Shown: piece by piece, positions 1 through 9,646 of the stretch | Position numbering within the stretch: position 1 is the first letter of the stretch | Layout of the letters: each line of letters opens with the position of its first letter | From: Chryseobacterium sp. H1D6B | Lineage (GTDB): Bacteria; Bacteroidota; Bacteroidia; Flavobacteriales; Weeksellaceae | DNA length: 64,000 nt | Assembly (NCBI RefSeq): GCF_029892445.1 | Contig: NZ_JARXVJ010000001.1 | Coordinates: 1,674,001 to 1,738,000, forward strand | Direction: 5' to 3' | Translations under genes and position numbers: made by a program | The notes under the pieces: generated by a model | What the model was told of the DNA's origin: nothing | Databases searched by the model: none | The model's input: the letters and a program-made list of their open reading frames with translations, nothing else

Positions 1-63
1 GTTTCTATTGCCTTTGGATATATTTCAGAAATTATTGATTTTATGAAAAATAATTCTATTTAA
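1..63 (+). CDS. 3' end of an upstream gene (partial, unidentified)
   Basis: Frame 1 is open from the window edge to a TAA at 61-63 and encodes the last 20 residues of a protein, ending FMKNNSI. The start lies outside the window. The hydrophobic and aromatic residues (IAFGYISEIIDF) would suit the end of a membrane protein, such as a sugar transporter of the following glycan locus, but this is only a guess. It is 99 bases upstream of the GH92 gene on the same strand, so it may belong to the same transcript. Confidence 0.4.
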   Translation, partial: VSIAFGYISEIIDFMKNNSI

Positions 64-162
64 ATGAGGGTAAAACCGTAATGAAAAGATTCATTTTCTC
101 GCTTTTAAAATAAAATTTTCATTTTTTTGTGTTTTCTTAAAAATGTTCAAGATCTCTCTACT

Positions 163-2397
163 ATGAAAAAAAACCTGCTTATCTATTTTTTTATTACCCT
201 GCTTTCTCATGCCGGAAATGCGCAGCAGCGTAAAAACGATGTTCTTTCCTGGGTAGATCCGTTTATCGGAACCGGAGGCCACGGCCACACATTTCCAGGA
301 GCAACAACACCATTCGGGATGATACAGCTCAGCCCGGATCAGAATACAAAAAGTGGTGACTGGGACTGGTGTTCTGGCTATCATTACAGCAGTAAAACCA
401 TCATGGGATTCAGTCATAACCATCTTAGCGGAACTGGCTGGGCAGATCTTGGAGATATTTTGGTAATGCCTACCACTGGAGAAATAAAAATGCTTCCAGG
501 ATCAGAAGACAAACCTGAAACGGGTTATCGTTCTAAATTCAGCCATGAAAGAGAAACCGCATCACCAGGATATTATTCTGTAATGCTGGACAGCTATGGG
601 ATAAAAGCTGAATTAACGGCTTCTCCAAGAGTAGGATTTCATAAATATACATTTCCAAAGAGTGAAGAATCTAACATCATCATCGATCCAACCAATAAAA
701 TCTTCGGAAATATTTATCATACGCTGGTAAGAATAGAAGGCAGTAATAAGATCTCGGGATATTGTTATAGTAATGGATGGGGAGGTAAAAGATTTGCTTA
801 TTTCGTGATGGAGTTTTCAAAACCTTTTAAGTCTTACGGAACCTATTCAGAAGGAAAAATAAAAGATAATGAAAAATTTGCCCTTGCTAAAGATGCAAAA
901 GCATATGTGAGATTTTCTACCGAACAGAATGAAAGCATCGAAGTAAAAGTTTCTTTATCTCCGGTCAGTATCGAAGGAGCACAGGAGAATTTTGATACGG
1001 AAGCTAAAAATGTTGATTTTGCTGAAGCTAAAGAAAAAGCACAAAATACATGGAGAGCACTTATCAATAGATTCCAGGTAACGGGCGGAACGGATGATCA
1101 GAGAAAAATTTTTTATACAGGGGTTTATCATACTTTCATCGCGCCGAACCTTTATATGGACACCAATGGAGATTATGTTGCGGCTCAAGAAAATATGAAC
1201 ACCAAATGGTTTACAAATTATAGTACGTATTCTTATTGGGACGGCTTTAGGGCGACACATCCTCTGCTGACCATTATGGATCAGAAACATACTAAGGAAT
1301 TCGCAAATTCTTTAATCAGCAGATATACAGACCGAAAAGACCATATGCCTATCTGGGAACTTTGCGGATATGATAACTTCTGTATGCTTGGATATCACAG
1401 TGTATCCGTCATTTGGGATGCCATTTCTAAAGGAGTACCCGGAATTGATTATGAGAAAGCATTCGCTGCGATGAAAGATGCTTCTTTAACAGATAAAATG
1501 AGCAGCAGTGATGGAGGCGGCGGTCTCAATGATTATATCAAACTGGGTTATACACCATCAGAAAATGGAGCTTCAGTTTCCGCTACCCTGGAATATGCTT
1601 ACGACGACTGGTGTATTCAGCAGCTTGCAGAAAAGCTGGGTAGAAAAGAAGATGCCGAAGTTTATAAGAAACGTTCCATGAACTTCCTTAATACTTTCAA
1701 CAAAGAAAACAACCACTTTTGGCCAAAGCAAAAAAATGGTCAGTTCCTGTCTGATTTTCCTTTGAACGACTGGAAAAAGCTCCAGCCGCATTGGGTTTCA
1801 GGAAATGTCTGGGCCTATGACTTCTTTGTTCCTCATCAGATTGATGAAATGATCAGGCTGTACGGCGGAAAAAAAGGATTTGAAGAAAAACTAGATAAAA
1901 CTTTTACCGAAGCTCTTAAAATGGAGGGTGAGCAGCATGTTGATATTTCTGGTTTTATTGGGTCATTAGGATTTGGAGACGAACCTGGACATCATGTTCC
2001 TTATCTCTATAATTATGCGGGAGCTCCTTACAAAACTCAGAAAATGATACAATATATCCGGGATAATATGTATGCGGCCAAGCCGGATGGAATTGTAAAT
2101 AATGAAGACTGTGGACAGATGTCAGCGTGGTATATTTTCTCTTCATTAGGATTTTACCCGGTAACACCCGGCAAGCCGGTTTATGCGATTGGTGCGCCTC
2201 AATTCCCGAAAGTTTCTTTAAAACTTGAAAACGGAAAGACTTTCACTGTAATTGCAGACAAAATATCTGATAAGAATATTTACGTTCAGAAAATATTTTT
2301 GAACGGCAGAGAATTCAAAAGCTGGGAACTTAATCACAGCGATATTATGAATGGGGGCGAACTGAAATTTGTTATGGGAAGTAAGCCTGTAAAATAG
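163..2397 (+). CDS. GH92 family alpha-mannosidase, secreted
   Basis: This predicted exo-alpha-mannosidase of glycoside hydrolase family 92 (calcium-dependent, inverting) would trim mannose from N-glycans. The 744-residue protein has a signal peptide ending near AGNAQQ. It shows the family's N-terminal signature VDPFIGTGGHGHTFPGATTPFG, the LEYAYDDW motif, GDEPGHH at about residues 605-611 before YLYNYAGAPYKTQ, and NEDCGQMSAWYIFSSLGFYPV near the C-terminus. The ATG at 163 is preferred over an in-frame upstream start at 127 because it gives a clean signal peptide (MKKNLLIYFF). It is followed 33 bases later by the GH125 gene. The GDEPGHH segment differs from the second GH92 in this locus, which suggests different linkage preferences. 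Confidence 0.95.
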   Translation: MKKNLLIYFFITLLSHAGNAQQRKNDVLSWVDPFIGTGGHGHTFPGATTPFGMIQLSPDQNTKSGDWDWCSGYHYSSKTIMGFSHNHLSGTGWADLGDILVMPTTGEIKMLPGSEDKPETGYRSKFSHERETASPGYYSVMLDSYGIKAELTASPRVGFHKYTFPKSEESNIIIDPTNKIFGNIYHTLVRIEGSNKISGYCYSNGWGGKRFAYFVMEFSKPFKSYGTYSEGKIKDNEKFALAKDAKAYVRFSTEQNESIEVKVSLSPVSIEGAQENFDTEAKNVDFAEAKEKAQNTWRALINRFQVTGGTDDQRKIFYTGVYHTFIAPNLYMDTNGDYVAAQENMNTKWFTNYSTYSYWDGFRATHPLLTIMDQKHTKEFANSLISRYTDRKDHMPIWELCGYDNFCMLGYHSVSVIWDAISKGVPGIDYEKAFAAMKDASLTDKMSSSDGGGGLNDYIKLGYTPSENGASVSATLEYAYDDWCIQQLAEKLGRKEDAEVYKKRSMNFLNTFNKENNHFWPKQKNGQFLSDFPLNDWKKLQPHWVSGNVWAYDFFVPHQIDEMIRLYGGKKGFEEKLDKTFTEALKMEGEQHVDISGFIGSLGFGDEPGHHVPYLYNYAGAPYKTQKMIQYIRDNMYAAKPDGIVNNEDCGQMSAWYIFSSLGFYPVTPGKPVYAIGAPQFPKVSLKLENGKTFTVIADKISDKNIYVQKIFLNGREFKSWELNHSDIMNGGELKFVMGSKPVK

Positions 2398-2430
2398 AAT
2401 TAATAAAAAAATAACGAAATAAACGTATCA

Positions 2431-3858
2431 ATGGAAAGGAGAAAATTTATAAAAACAAGTGCACTGGCAGGAGCAGGATTACTATTTACTCAAAATGCTT
2501 TTGCAATGGGGCTGAGTATGGAAGAATTCCCTATTGTCCGTGTTTCTAAAGATAAAAGACATTTTACTAGTGAAGCAGTAGAAAGTGCGGTTTCAGCTTT
2601 TAAAAAGAAAGTTAAAAATAAAGAATTAACCTGGTTGTTTGAAAACTGCTTTCCAAATACATTAGATACAACAGTTTTTTATAAAGAAATCAACGGCACA
2701 CCAGATACTTACGTTATTACCGGGGATATCGATGCGATGTGGCTTCGTGACAGCTCTGCTCAGGTTTTTCCTTATCTGCAGTTTTCGAAAAAAGATGAAA
2801 AACTGCATAAGCTTATATCAGGAGTGATTCATAAGCAGACTATGTTCATCTTAAAAGATCCTTACGCGAACGCATTCTATAATGACGATAATAAAATAAG
2901 CAAGTGGAAAGAATATGATCATACAGATATGAAGCCGGGTATCCACGAAAGAAAGTGGGAAATCGATTCATTATGTTATCCTATCCGTCTGGCTTATCAC
3001 TTCTGGAAAACAACCGGAGATACAAAACCTTTTGATAATAGCTGGCTGCAGGGGATTAAACTTACTTTACAGACTTTTATAGAGCAGCAGAGGAAGACGA
3101 ATTTGGGACCATACCAATTTGAACGTACAACAGCTTGGGCCACGGACGGAATTCCGATGGGAGGATATGGCTATCCTACGAATCCAGTTGGGCTTATCAA
3201 TTCTATGTTCCGTCCGAGTGATGATGCAACTATTTATGCATTTCTTATTCCTTCTAATCTATTTGCCGTAGTAAGTTTACGTCAGGCAGCAGAAATGGTT
3301 TCGCAGATAAAAAATGAAGCAGTTCTGGCTCAGCAATTAAATGCTCTTGCAGATGAGGTGGATGCTGCAGTCAAAAAGTATGGAATCTACGACCACCCTC
3401 AATATGGAAAAATATATGCTTTTGAAACTAATGGTTTTGGCAGTTATAATTTAATGGATGATGCCAATTGCCCAAGCCTGCTGGGACTGCCTTATCTGGA
3501 CGCCGTAAAATCAGATGATCCGATATACCTTAATACTAGAAAATATATATGGTCAAAAGACAATCCATTCTTTTTTAAAGGTAAAATAGCAGAGGGAATC
3601 GGCGGGCCTCACATTGGTCTGGATATGATCTGGCCGATGAGTATCATCATGAAAGCACTTACTACCAAAGATAAGAGTGAGATTCGATGGTGTATAGAAA
3701 CCTTACAAAAAACACACGGCGGGACAGGTTTTATGCATGAATCTTTTCACAAGGATAATGATAAAAAATTTACCAGAGAATGGTTTGCATGGTCGAATAC
3801 ATTATTCGGAGAATTACTGTGGAAAACCTTTAATGAAAATCCCGACTTGCTGACATAG
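2431..3858 (+). CDS. GH125 family exo-alpha-1,6-mannosidase
   Basis: This 475-residue protein matches the GH125 family (formerly DUF1237), metal-independent inverting enzymes that remove alpha-1,6-linked mannose. Visible signatures are GDIDAMWLRDSSAQVFPYL near residue 95, FRPSDDATIYAFLIPSN in the middle, and GGTGFMHESFHKDN near the C-terminus. The N-terminus MERRKFIKTSALAGAGLLF, ending in AFA, looks like a twin-arginine signal peptide, so export is probably folded and through Tat. It lies between a GH92 and a GH18 gene with gaps of about 30 bases, consistent with one transcript. Together these enzymes cover alpha-1,2/1,3/1,6 mannose bonds and the chitobiose core, which fits high-mannose N-glycan breakdown. 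Confidence 0.93.
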   Translation: MERRKFIKTSALAGAGLLFTQNAFAMGLSMEEFPIVRVSKDKRHFTSEAVESAVSAFKKKVKNKELTWLFENCFPNTLDTTVFYKEINGTPDTYVITGDIDAMWLRDSSAQVFPYLQFSKKDEKLHKLISGVIHKQTMFILKDPYANAFYNDDNKISKWKEYDHTDMKPGIHERKWEIDSLCYPIRLAYHFWKTTGDTKPFDNSWLQGIKLTLQTFIEQQRKTNLGPYQFERTTAWATDGIPMGGYGYPTNPVGLINSMFRPSDDATIYAFLIPSNLFAVVSLRQAAEMVSQIKNEAVLAQQLNALADEVDAAVKKYGIYDHPQYGKIYAFETNGFGSYNLMDDANCPSLLGLPYLDAVKSDDPIYLNTRKYIWSKDNPFFFKGKIAEGIGGPHIGLDMIWPMSIIMKALTTKDKSEIRWCIETLQKTHGGTGFMHESFHKDNDKKFTREWFAWSNTLFGELLWKTFNENPDLLT

Positions 3859-3888
3859 AGCCAATTTTAAAATTAACCAAATTATACT

Positions 3889-6279
3889 ATGAAAAAAAAA
3901 TCTATTCTTATTGTACTGATCTTATTGATCTTGCATACAAAGTTTCTAGTGAACGCACAACAGCTTAATCCTTTGGGAATATGTTATGTAGAGGTTAATA
4001 ACAGCAATATGCTGAATGCAGGATCGTATACACTGCAGAACAGCAACAGGCAGCTTTTTGATGTTGCCATTATTTTTGCCGCCAATATTAATTACGACGT
4101 CTCTAAGAATAGAGCTTACATTTCCAGTAATAATAATGTTACTAAGGTATTGAACGACGTTGATACGTATGTAAAACCTTTACAGCAAAAGGGAATAAAA
4201 GTTCTGCTGGATATTCTGGGAAATCATCAGGGAGCCGGGATTTGTAATTTCCCCAACCGGGAAGCAGCACGCGACTTTGCGCGGCAGATTGCAAATACGG
4301 TTTACACATACGGTTTAGACGGGGTAGATCTGGATGACGAATATGCAGACTATGGAAATAATGGAACAGGTGCAGCTAATAACAGTTCGTTCGTCATGTT
4401 ATTACAGGAACTTAAGATTGCTATGCCTGATAAATTAATCACTTTTTATTTTATAGGCCCGGCAACAACCAGACAGAGCTACAATGGAGATATGGCCGAA
4501 AATTATATCGATTATGGCTGGAATGCTTATTATAGTACTTACAGCGCCCCTTCCATACCGCCTCTTGCCAATTCGAAGATTTCTGCAGCGGCAACTTGGA
4601 TACAGAATACTTCTGTTTCTACGCTTTCAACTCTGGCAGCCAATACAAAAAATGATGGGTATGGAGTATTTATGTGGTATGATCTTAAAGGAACAAATGC
4701 GGCGAGTTATTTGAGTACCGGATCAAATATACTTTATAATGAAAATACACAGCTCAGCGGCCAGCTCTACCCATGGACTCAGGGAACGGCATGTGATCCC
4801 CCGTTAGGACTTGAGGTTACCAACGTTACAGGAACTGCCGCTAAGCTAAACTGGACACCGAACGGTTCTCAAACTTATAATATCGATTATAAACCGGCAA
4901 ACTCAAGTATCTGGATCAATGCCGCCAGTAATTATTCAGGAAATAATATTGATATCAGCAATCTGGTTTTGAATACAGATTACGATTGGAGAATACAGTC
5001 TAACTGTTCTTTAACTTTAAAAAGCACCTATCTTTTTGCACCGCGGTTTAATTCTGGAAATGGCTGTGAAATTCCTGCAGGTTTAATATCAAGCAGCTAT
5101 TTGGGGACTACAAGCACATTATCATGGAATGCAGGAAGTGCTTCATCCTATAATCTTCAGTATAAAACGAGTTCTGCTTCAGCCTGGACAACAGTTCAAA
5201 ATATTACAGCTAATACTTACACCCTGCAGAATCTATCAGCGAATACCAGTTATGTATGGAAAGTGCAGTCAGTATGCGGGGGTGCAGACTTAAGTACATA
5301 TTCAGGTGAAGCTTCATTCAACAGTGGTTTTGCACCTGTTCAAAGTCCCGGGGCGAGATCACTTTCTTTTAATGGAAGCACTAATTACCTTAATGCAGGA
5401 CAGTTCAACCTAAGCGGCAGTGCTTTAACATTTGAAGGCTGGGTAAAGGTTAATGCATTCAAGCCGTCCTTTCCTTACATTTCTTCAGTGCTTGGTATTG
5501 AAGTAGGAGACAGTAATTCGGCGATGCTGAGATTTGGAGACGGTAATCTAGATAATAATAAATTACAATTTATATTAAGTTTTGGATCATCTCAGGTAAA
5601 GCTTAACAGCAATACAGGATTAAATACAAATACCTGGTACCACATTGCAGCTACGTATGACGGCTCATCAATGAAGATTTATATCGATGGAAACCTTGAT
5701 GCAAGTATTGCGGCAACGGGTAATTTTACCGCCAATGGCATTCTCTATCTGGCAAGAAATTATGATAATTCAAGAACGCTGAATAGTTTCTTGGATGAAT
5801 TCAGAGTTTGGAAAAAAGCATTGACTGCTCAAGAGATTCTTAACAATAAATGTAACGTTGCCGCCAATTCATCAAGTCTTGAAGCCAATTGGAAAATGGA
5901 TGAAGGAAGCGGGGCTGGAGCTTTAGATTCTACCACGAATACCCATTTTGCAGGCTTAATAAATATGTCAGATGCCAGCTGGAAAACAGATGTGCCTTGT
6001 AATTCCCCATTATCTACAAAAGATATTGATCTTGAAAAAGGGAAAAGTGTTTATCCAAACCCTGTTAAAAAAGGCAATGACATTCATTTTATGATCAATG
6101 ATCGTTCTGCCAGCGGAGTATCGCTGTATGATCTTTCAGGAAAGATGATTAAAAAGCAGGGTATTGATAAAGATAAAGTAACTATTAATACACAGAATTT
6201 ACCTGCTGGAACCTATGTTTATAAAATAGAGTCGGTGAATAATCAGATCCTTTCTTCAGGGAAAATAATAGTGGAATAA
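3889..6279 (+). CDS. GH18 endo-beta-N-acetylglucosaminidase, T9SS-secreted
   Basis: This predicted Endo F/H-type enzyme would cleave between the two core GlcNAc residues of N-glycans. The order is signal peptide (1-23), GH18 domain (about 28-295), two fibronectin type III repeats (about 300-390 and 392-480), a LamG/concanavalin-like lectin domain (about 485-655) and a T9SS type A sorting domain (about 708-796, with SVYPNP and LPAGTYVYKIE). The GH18 motif DxxDxDxE is intact as DGVDLDDE at 144-151, so Glu151 is the predicted acid. T9SS export implies a surface or secreted position, outside the cell relative to the GH92 and GH125 exo-enzymes. A chitinase cannot be fully excluded, but the mannosidase neighbours favour a glycoprotein substrate. 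Confidence 0.9.
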   Translation: MKKKSILIVLILLILHTKFLVNAQQLNPLGICYVEVNNSNMLNAGSYTLQNSNRQLFDVAIIFAANINYDVSKNRAYISSNNNVTKVLNDVDTYVKPLQQKGIKVLLDILGNHQGAGICNFPNREAARDFARQIANTVYTYGLDGVDLDDEYADYGNNGTGAANNSSFVMLLQELKIAMPDKLITFYFIGPATTRQSYNGDMAENYIDYGWNAYYSTYSAPSIPPLANSKISAAATWIQNTSVSTLSTLAANTKNDGYGVFMWYDLKGTNAASYLSTGSNILYNENTQLSGQLYPWTQGTACDPPLGLEVTNVTGTAAKLNWTPNGSQTYNIDYKPANSSIWINAASNYSGNNIDISNLVLNTDYDWRIQSNCSLTLKSTYLFAPRFNSGNGCEIPAGLISSSYLGTTSTLSWNAGSASSYNLQYKTSSASAWTTVQNITANTYTLQNLSANTSYVWKVQSVCGGADLSTYSGEASFNSGFAPVQSPGARSLSFNGSTNYLNAGQFNLSGSALTFEGWVKVNAFKPSFPYISSVLGIEVGDSNSAMLRFGDGNLDNNKLQFILSFGSSQVKLNSNTGLNTNTWYHIAATYDGSSMKIYIDGNLDASIAATGNFTANGILYLARNYDNSRTLNSFLDEFRVWKKALTAQEILNNKCNVAANSSSLEANWKMDEGSGAGALDSTTNTHFAGLINMSDASWKTDVPCNSPLSTKDIDLEKGKSVYPNPVKKGNDIHFMINDRSASGVSLYDLSGKMIKKQGIDKDKVTINTQNLPAGTYVYKIESVNNQILSSGKIIVE

Positions 6280-6361
6280 GTTTCAAGAATCATTAAAAAG
6301 TTAAAAATATATACAGTTAAAATTAGATTAGAAATCTAAGGCGGGCAGACAAACAGTAGAA

Positions 6362-6390
6362 TTGGTTAAAAATAAGTATGATTATATTTG
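6362..6390 (+). promoter_or_regulatory. Bacteroidota-type promoter before the ROK-GH92-isomerase genes
   Basis: A TTG at 6362-6364 and a perfect TANNTTTG (TATATTTG) at 6383-6390 are separated by 18 bases, matching the flavobacterial -33/-7 consensus. The start codon is at 6470, leaving a leader of about 75 bases. CAGACAA before the promoter (about 6347) and TTGTCTG in the leader (about 6412) are complementary. Confidence 0.65.
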
Positions 6391-6469
6391 GCCTGTTGTT
6401 TTTGCTTTCTTGTCTGTCTGTTTTTAGAGTATAGAATGAATTTATTAACTGGAAATAAAGCTAAGAATT

Positions 6470-7327
6470 ATGCAGAATGTAGTAGGAATAGACATTGGAG
6501 GGTCACATATCACGATGGCTCAGGTAAATCCTGAAAAACGTGAAATTATTCACTCCACTTATATCAGGGAGCATGTTGATTCTTTTGAATCTCGGGAAGC
6601 CATTTTTTCTGCATGGATTTCGGCAATAAAGAAAGGAACAAATGATCTTATTAAAGATGATCTTTTAATAGGAATTGCCATGCCCGGCCCTTTCGATTAC
6701 GAAAAAGGAATTTCCCTGATGCAGCAAGGAAAGTTTATTGATATGTACAAGGTCAATATTAAAAAAGAATTGGCTGAAAGATTAACTATTTCACCTGATC
6801 AGATTCATTTTGTAAATGATGCAGCTGCTTTTTTAGAAGGAGAAGTTTTTGGAGGCTGTGTACAAGGGTATCAAAGAGTTTTTGGAGTAACCCTGGGAAC
6901 AGGACTTGGTACAACATTTTATAATGGTAAAACTGCCACGGATGAAAATTTGTGGGATGCGTCCTTTAAAGACTCTATCTGCGAAGACTACTTAGCGACA
7001 CGCTGGTTTGTAAATTATTATGCTGGATTAACTGGAGGAAAAATATCAGGAACCAAAGAATTACTGGATAAACCCAAAGAGATACAATCTAAAATATTTG
7101 ATGAATATGCAGATTCTTTTGCTGTATTTGTTGTGAAATATGTCATGCATTATGATCCCGAAGTCTTAGTCATAGGTGGTAATATTGCAAAGGCTTATCC
7201 TTATTTTGAAACAAGATTTAATGAAAATTTGGCAAAAAATAATATTAACTTGCCTGTTAAAATTTCTGCTATTTTTGAAGATGCTGCCATTTTGGGTGCG
7301 GCAAGTTATGCTTTAAAAAAAGGTTAG
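6470..7327 (+). CDS. ROK family sugar kinase
   Basis: This 285-residue ROK protein, probably a cytoplasmic hexose kinase, has the phosphate-binding motif GIDIGGSH near the N-terminus, VNDAAAF with the catalytic Asp, GVTLGTGLGTTFY, and the C-terminal VLVIGGNIA. The CxCGxxGCxE zinc motif of typical bacterial ROK kinases is absent; the corresponding region reads FKDSICEDYLATRWF. There is no signal peptide and no HTH domain, so this is a kinase rather than a ROK repressor. It lies 21 bases before a GH92 gene and in the same cluster as a mannose-6-phosphate-isomerase-like cupin. That makes phosphorylation of released mannose or GlcNAc plausible. The exact sugar cannot be read from the sequence. 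Confidence 0.85.
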   Translation: MQNVVGIDIGGSHITMAQVNPEKREIIHSTYIREHVDSFESREAIFSAWISAIKKGTNDLIKDDLLIGIAMPGPFDYEKGISLMQQGKFIDMYKVNIKKELAERLTISPDQIHFVNDAAAFLEGEVFGGCVQGYQRVFGVTLGTGLGTTFYNGKTATDENLWDASFKDSICEDYLATRWFVNYYAGLTGGKISGTKELLDKPKEIQSKIFDEYADSFAVFVVKYVMHYDPEVLVIGGNIAKAYPYFETRFNENLAKNNINLPVKISAIFEDAAILGAASYALKKG

Positions 7328-7348
7328 ATAAACTAATAAAATGATACA

Positions 7349-9619
7349 ATGAAGTCTCTATTTTCAACTTTTTTTCTTTTATTAAATGCTTTGGCATTCA
7401 GCCAGAGTCTGTCTCCTGTAGATTACGTGAATCCATTAATGGGAAGCCAGTCTAAGCCCTCTTTATCTAATGGAAATACCTATCCGGCCGTAGGACTGCC
7501 TTGGGGAATGAATATCTGGACGCCGCAAACCGGCAAGGTGGGGGATGGATGGGCGTACACCTACGATGCAGATAAGATAAAAGGTTTTAAGCAGACCCAT
7601 CAGCCTTCCCCGTGGATGAACGATTACGGAGCTTTCGCTATTATGCCGGGAGTGGGAAAATTAAAATTTAAAGAGGAAGACCGTGCAAGCTGGTTCAGCC
7701 ATAAAGCGGAGGTTGCAAAGCCTTATTTTTATAGCGTTTATTTAGCTGATATCAATGTCACAACAGAATTTACTCCAACAGAAAGAGCCGCTTTTTTCAA
7801 ATTCGATTTCCCTAAATCCGATAGTGCTTATGTAGTCATAGATGCCCTGAATAAAGGGTCTTATATCAAAATACTTCCCAAACAGAGAAAGATCATAGGA
7901 TATACAACCAAGTATTCCAGAGGGAAGTACGAGAATTTTAAAAACTATTTTATTATCCAGTTTGATAAAGATTTTGATTTAACGACAACCTGGAAAGATG
8001 ATCAATTCGTAAATGACCAATTGGAAATTACCAGCGATCATGCCGGAGCAGTGGTTGGATTCAAACTTAAAAATAAAGAAGCGGTTTATGCAAAGACAGC
8101 ATCCTCATTCATTAGTTTTGAACAGGCAGAACTTAATCTCAATAGAGAAATTGGAAATAGAAATTTTGAACAGGTGAAAGATGATGCCAAAGATATTTGG
8201 AATAAAACCCTTGGAAGAATAGAAGTAAAAGGAGGAACTGACCAGCAGATGAGGACATTTTATTCTTCATTATATAGAACCTTGTTTTTTCCGCAGAAGC
8301 TTTATGAGATCGATGCCAAGAATAAAATAAAGCACTGGAGCCCTTATAACAGTAAAATAGCAGATGGGAAAATGTTTGCGGGAACAGGATTTTGGGATAC
8401 TTTCCGTGCATTATATCCTTTCCTGAATTTAGTATATCCAAGCATTAATACAGAAATGCAGGAAGGGCTGGCGAATGCTTTCAAAGAAGGAGGTTTTTTA
8501 CCAGAATGGAGCAGCCCGGGATATTCCGATATTATGATCGGAAATAATTCTGCTTCCGTAGTTGCTGATGCTTATATAAAAGGACTTCGCGGTTATGACA
8601 TTGAAACGCTTTGGCAGGCAGTACAACATGGAGCCAATAATGAAGGGCCTATTGAAGCTGTCGGCCGCAAAGGGGTAGAATATTATAATACATTGGGCTA
8701 CGTTCCTTATGATGTAAAAATCAATGAAAATGCAGCCCGGACTTTAGAATATGCTTATGATGATTTTTCTATTTATCAATTAGGAAAAGCTCTTGGGAAA
8801 CCGGCCTCTGAAATTGATATTTATAAGAAACGGGCTTATAATTATAAGAATATGTTTGATCCCGAAACGGGTTTAATGCGGGGTAAAAATAAAGACGGAC
8901 AGTTTCAGTCGCCTTTTAATCCTTTTAAATGGGGAGATGCCTTTACAGAAGGAAACAGCTGGCATTATACCTGGTCCGTTTTTCAGGATATTGACGGCCT
9001 GGTACAATTAATGGGAGGTAAAAAGAAATTTGAAGCTAAGCTGGATGAGGTATTCTCGCTTCCGCCGGTCTTTGACGACAGCTATTATGGAAGTGTAATA
9101 CACGAAATCCGTGAAATGCAGATTATGAATATGGGGCAGTATGCACACGGTAACCAGCCTATTCAGCATATGATCTATTTATACAACTATGCCGGAGCTC
9201 CCTATAAAACACAATATTGGGTACGCCAAGTAATGGATAAATTATATCAGGCTTCACCAGACGGTTATTGCGGGGATGAAGATAACGGGCAGACTTCTGC
9301 ATGGTATGTTTTCTCAGCCTTAGGGTTTTACCCTGTTACACCTGCAACAGATCAGTATGTTTTAGGCGCTCCGTTATTTAAGGAAGCAGTGATTCATTTG
9401 GAAAACGGAAAGAAAATAGAAATAAAAGCACCGGAGAATAATAATCAAAACTTTTATGTAAAATCATTGAATGTGAATCTCAAGCCTTACTCCAAAAACT
9501 GGATCAGCCACAAAGAATTAATGAAAGGAGCTGTTTTAGATTTTAAGATGGATGACCAGCCTAATAAAGAAAGAGGCTCGCAGGAAAAAGATTTTCCTTA
9601 TTCAATGTCTAAAGAATAA
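7349..9619 (+). CDS. GH92 family glycoside hydrolase, second paralogue
   Basis: This second GH92 enzyme of 756 residues has a signal peptide (MKSLFSTFFLLLNALAFSQS), so it is exported. It shares LEYAYDDF, YLYNYAGAPYKTQYW, DEDNGQTSAWYVFSALGFYPVTP and the usual two-domain length. It differs from the first copy in two places. The N-terminal signature is VNPLMGSQSKPSLSNGNTYP instead of VDPFIGTGGHGHTFPG. The conserved (H)GxEPxHH segment reads HGNQPIQH at about 600-607, losing the Glu and the first His. This points to another linkage preference, or to a different sugar. The tail after about residue 735 is short, charged and unlike a T9SS domain. Confidence 0.92.
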   Translation: MKSLFSTFFLLLNALAFSQSLSPVDYVNPLMGSQSKPSLSNGNTYPAVGLPWGMNIWTPQTGKVGDGWAYTYDADKIKGFKQTHQPSPWMNDYGAFAIMPGVGKLKFKEEDRASWFSHKAEVAKPYFYSVYLADINVTTEFTPTERAAFFKFDFPKSDSAYVVIDALNKGSYIKILPKQRKIIGYTTKYSRGKYENFKNYFIIQFDKDFDLTTTWKDDQFVNDQLEITSDHAGAVVGFKLKNKEAVYAKTASSFISFEQAELNLNREIGNRNFEQVKDDAKDIWNKTLGRIEVKGGTDQQMRTFYSSLYRTLFFPQKLYEIDAKNKIKHWSPYNSKIADGKMFAGTGFWDTFRALYPFLNLVYPSINTEMQEGLANAFKEGGFLPEWSSPGYSDIMIGNNSASVVADAYIKGLRGYDIETLWQAVQHGANNEGPIEAVGRKGVEYYNTLGYVPYDVKINENAARTLEYAYDDFSIYQLGKALGKPASEIDIYKKRAYNYKNMFDPETGLMRGKNKDGQFQSPFNPFKWGDAFTEGNSWHYTWSVFQDIDGLVQLMGGKKKFEAKLDEVFSLPPVFDDSYYGSVIHEIREMQIMNMGQYAHGNQPIQHMIYLYNYAGAPYKTQYWVRQVMDKLYQASPDGYCGDEDNGQTSAWYVFSALGFYPVTPATDQYVLGAPLFKEAVIHLENGKKIEIKAPENNNQNFYVKSLNVNLKPYSKNWISHKELMKGAVLDFKMDDQPNKERGSQEKDFPYSMSKE

Positions 9620-9646
9620 TTATAAATAAATAATACAAACATAGCA

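Noticed and set aside
91-423. A 110-codon minus-strand frame overlapping the start of the first GH92 gene
   Set aside because: It lies within the coding region of a strongly supported gene, and the product shows no family features.
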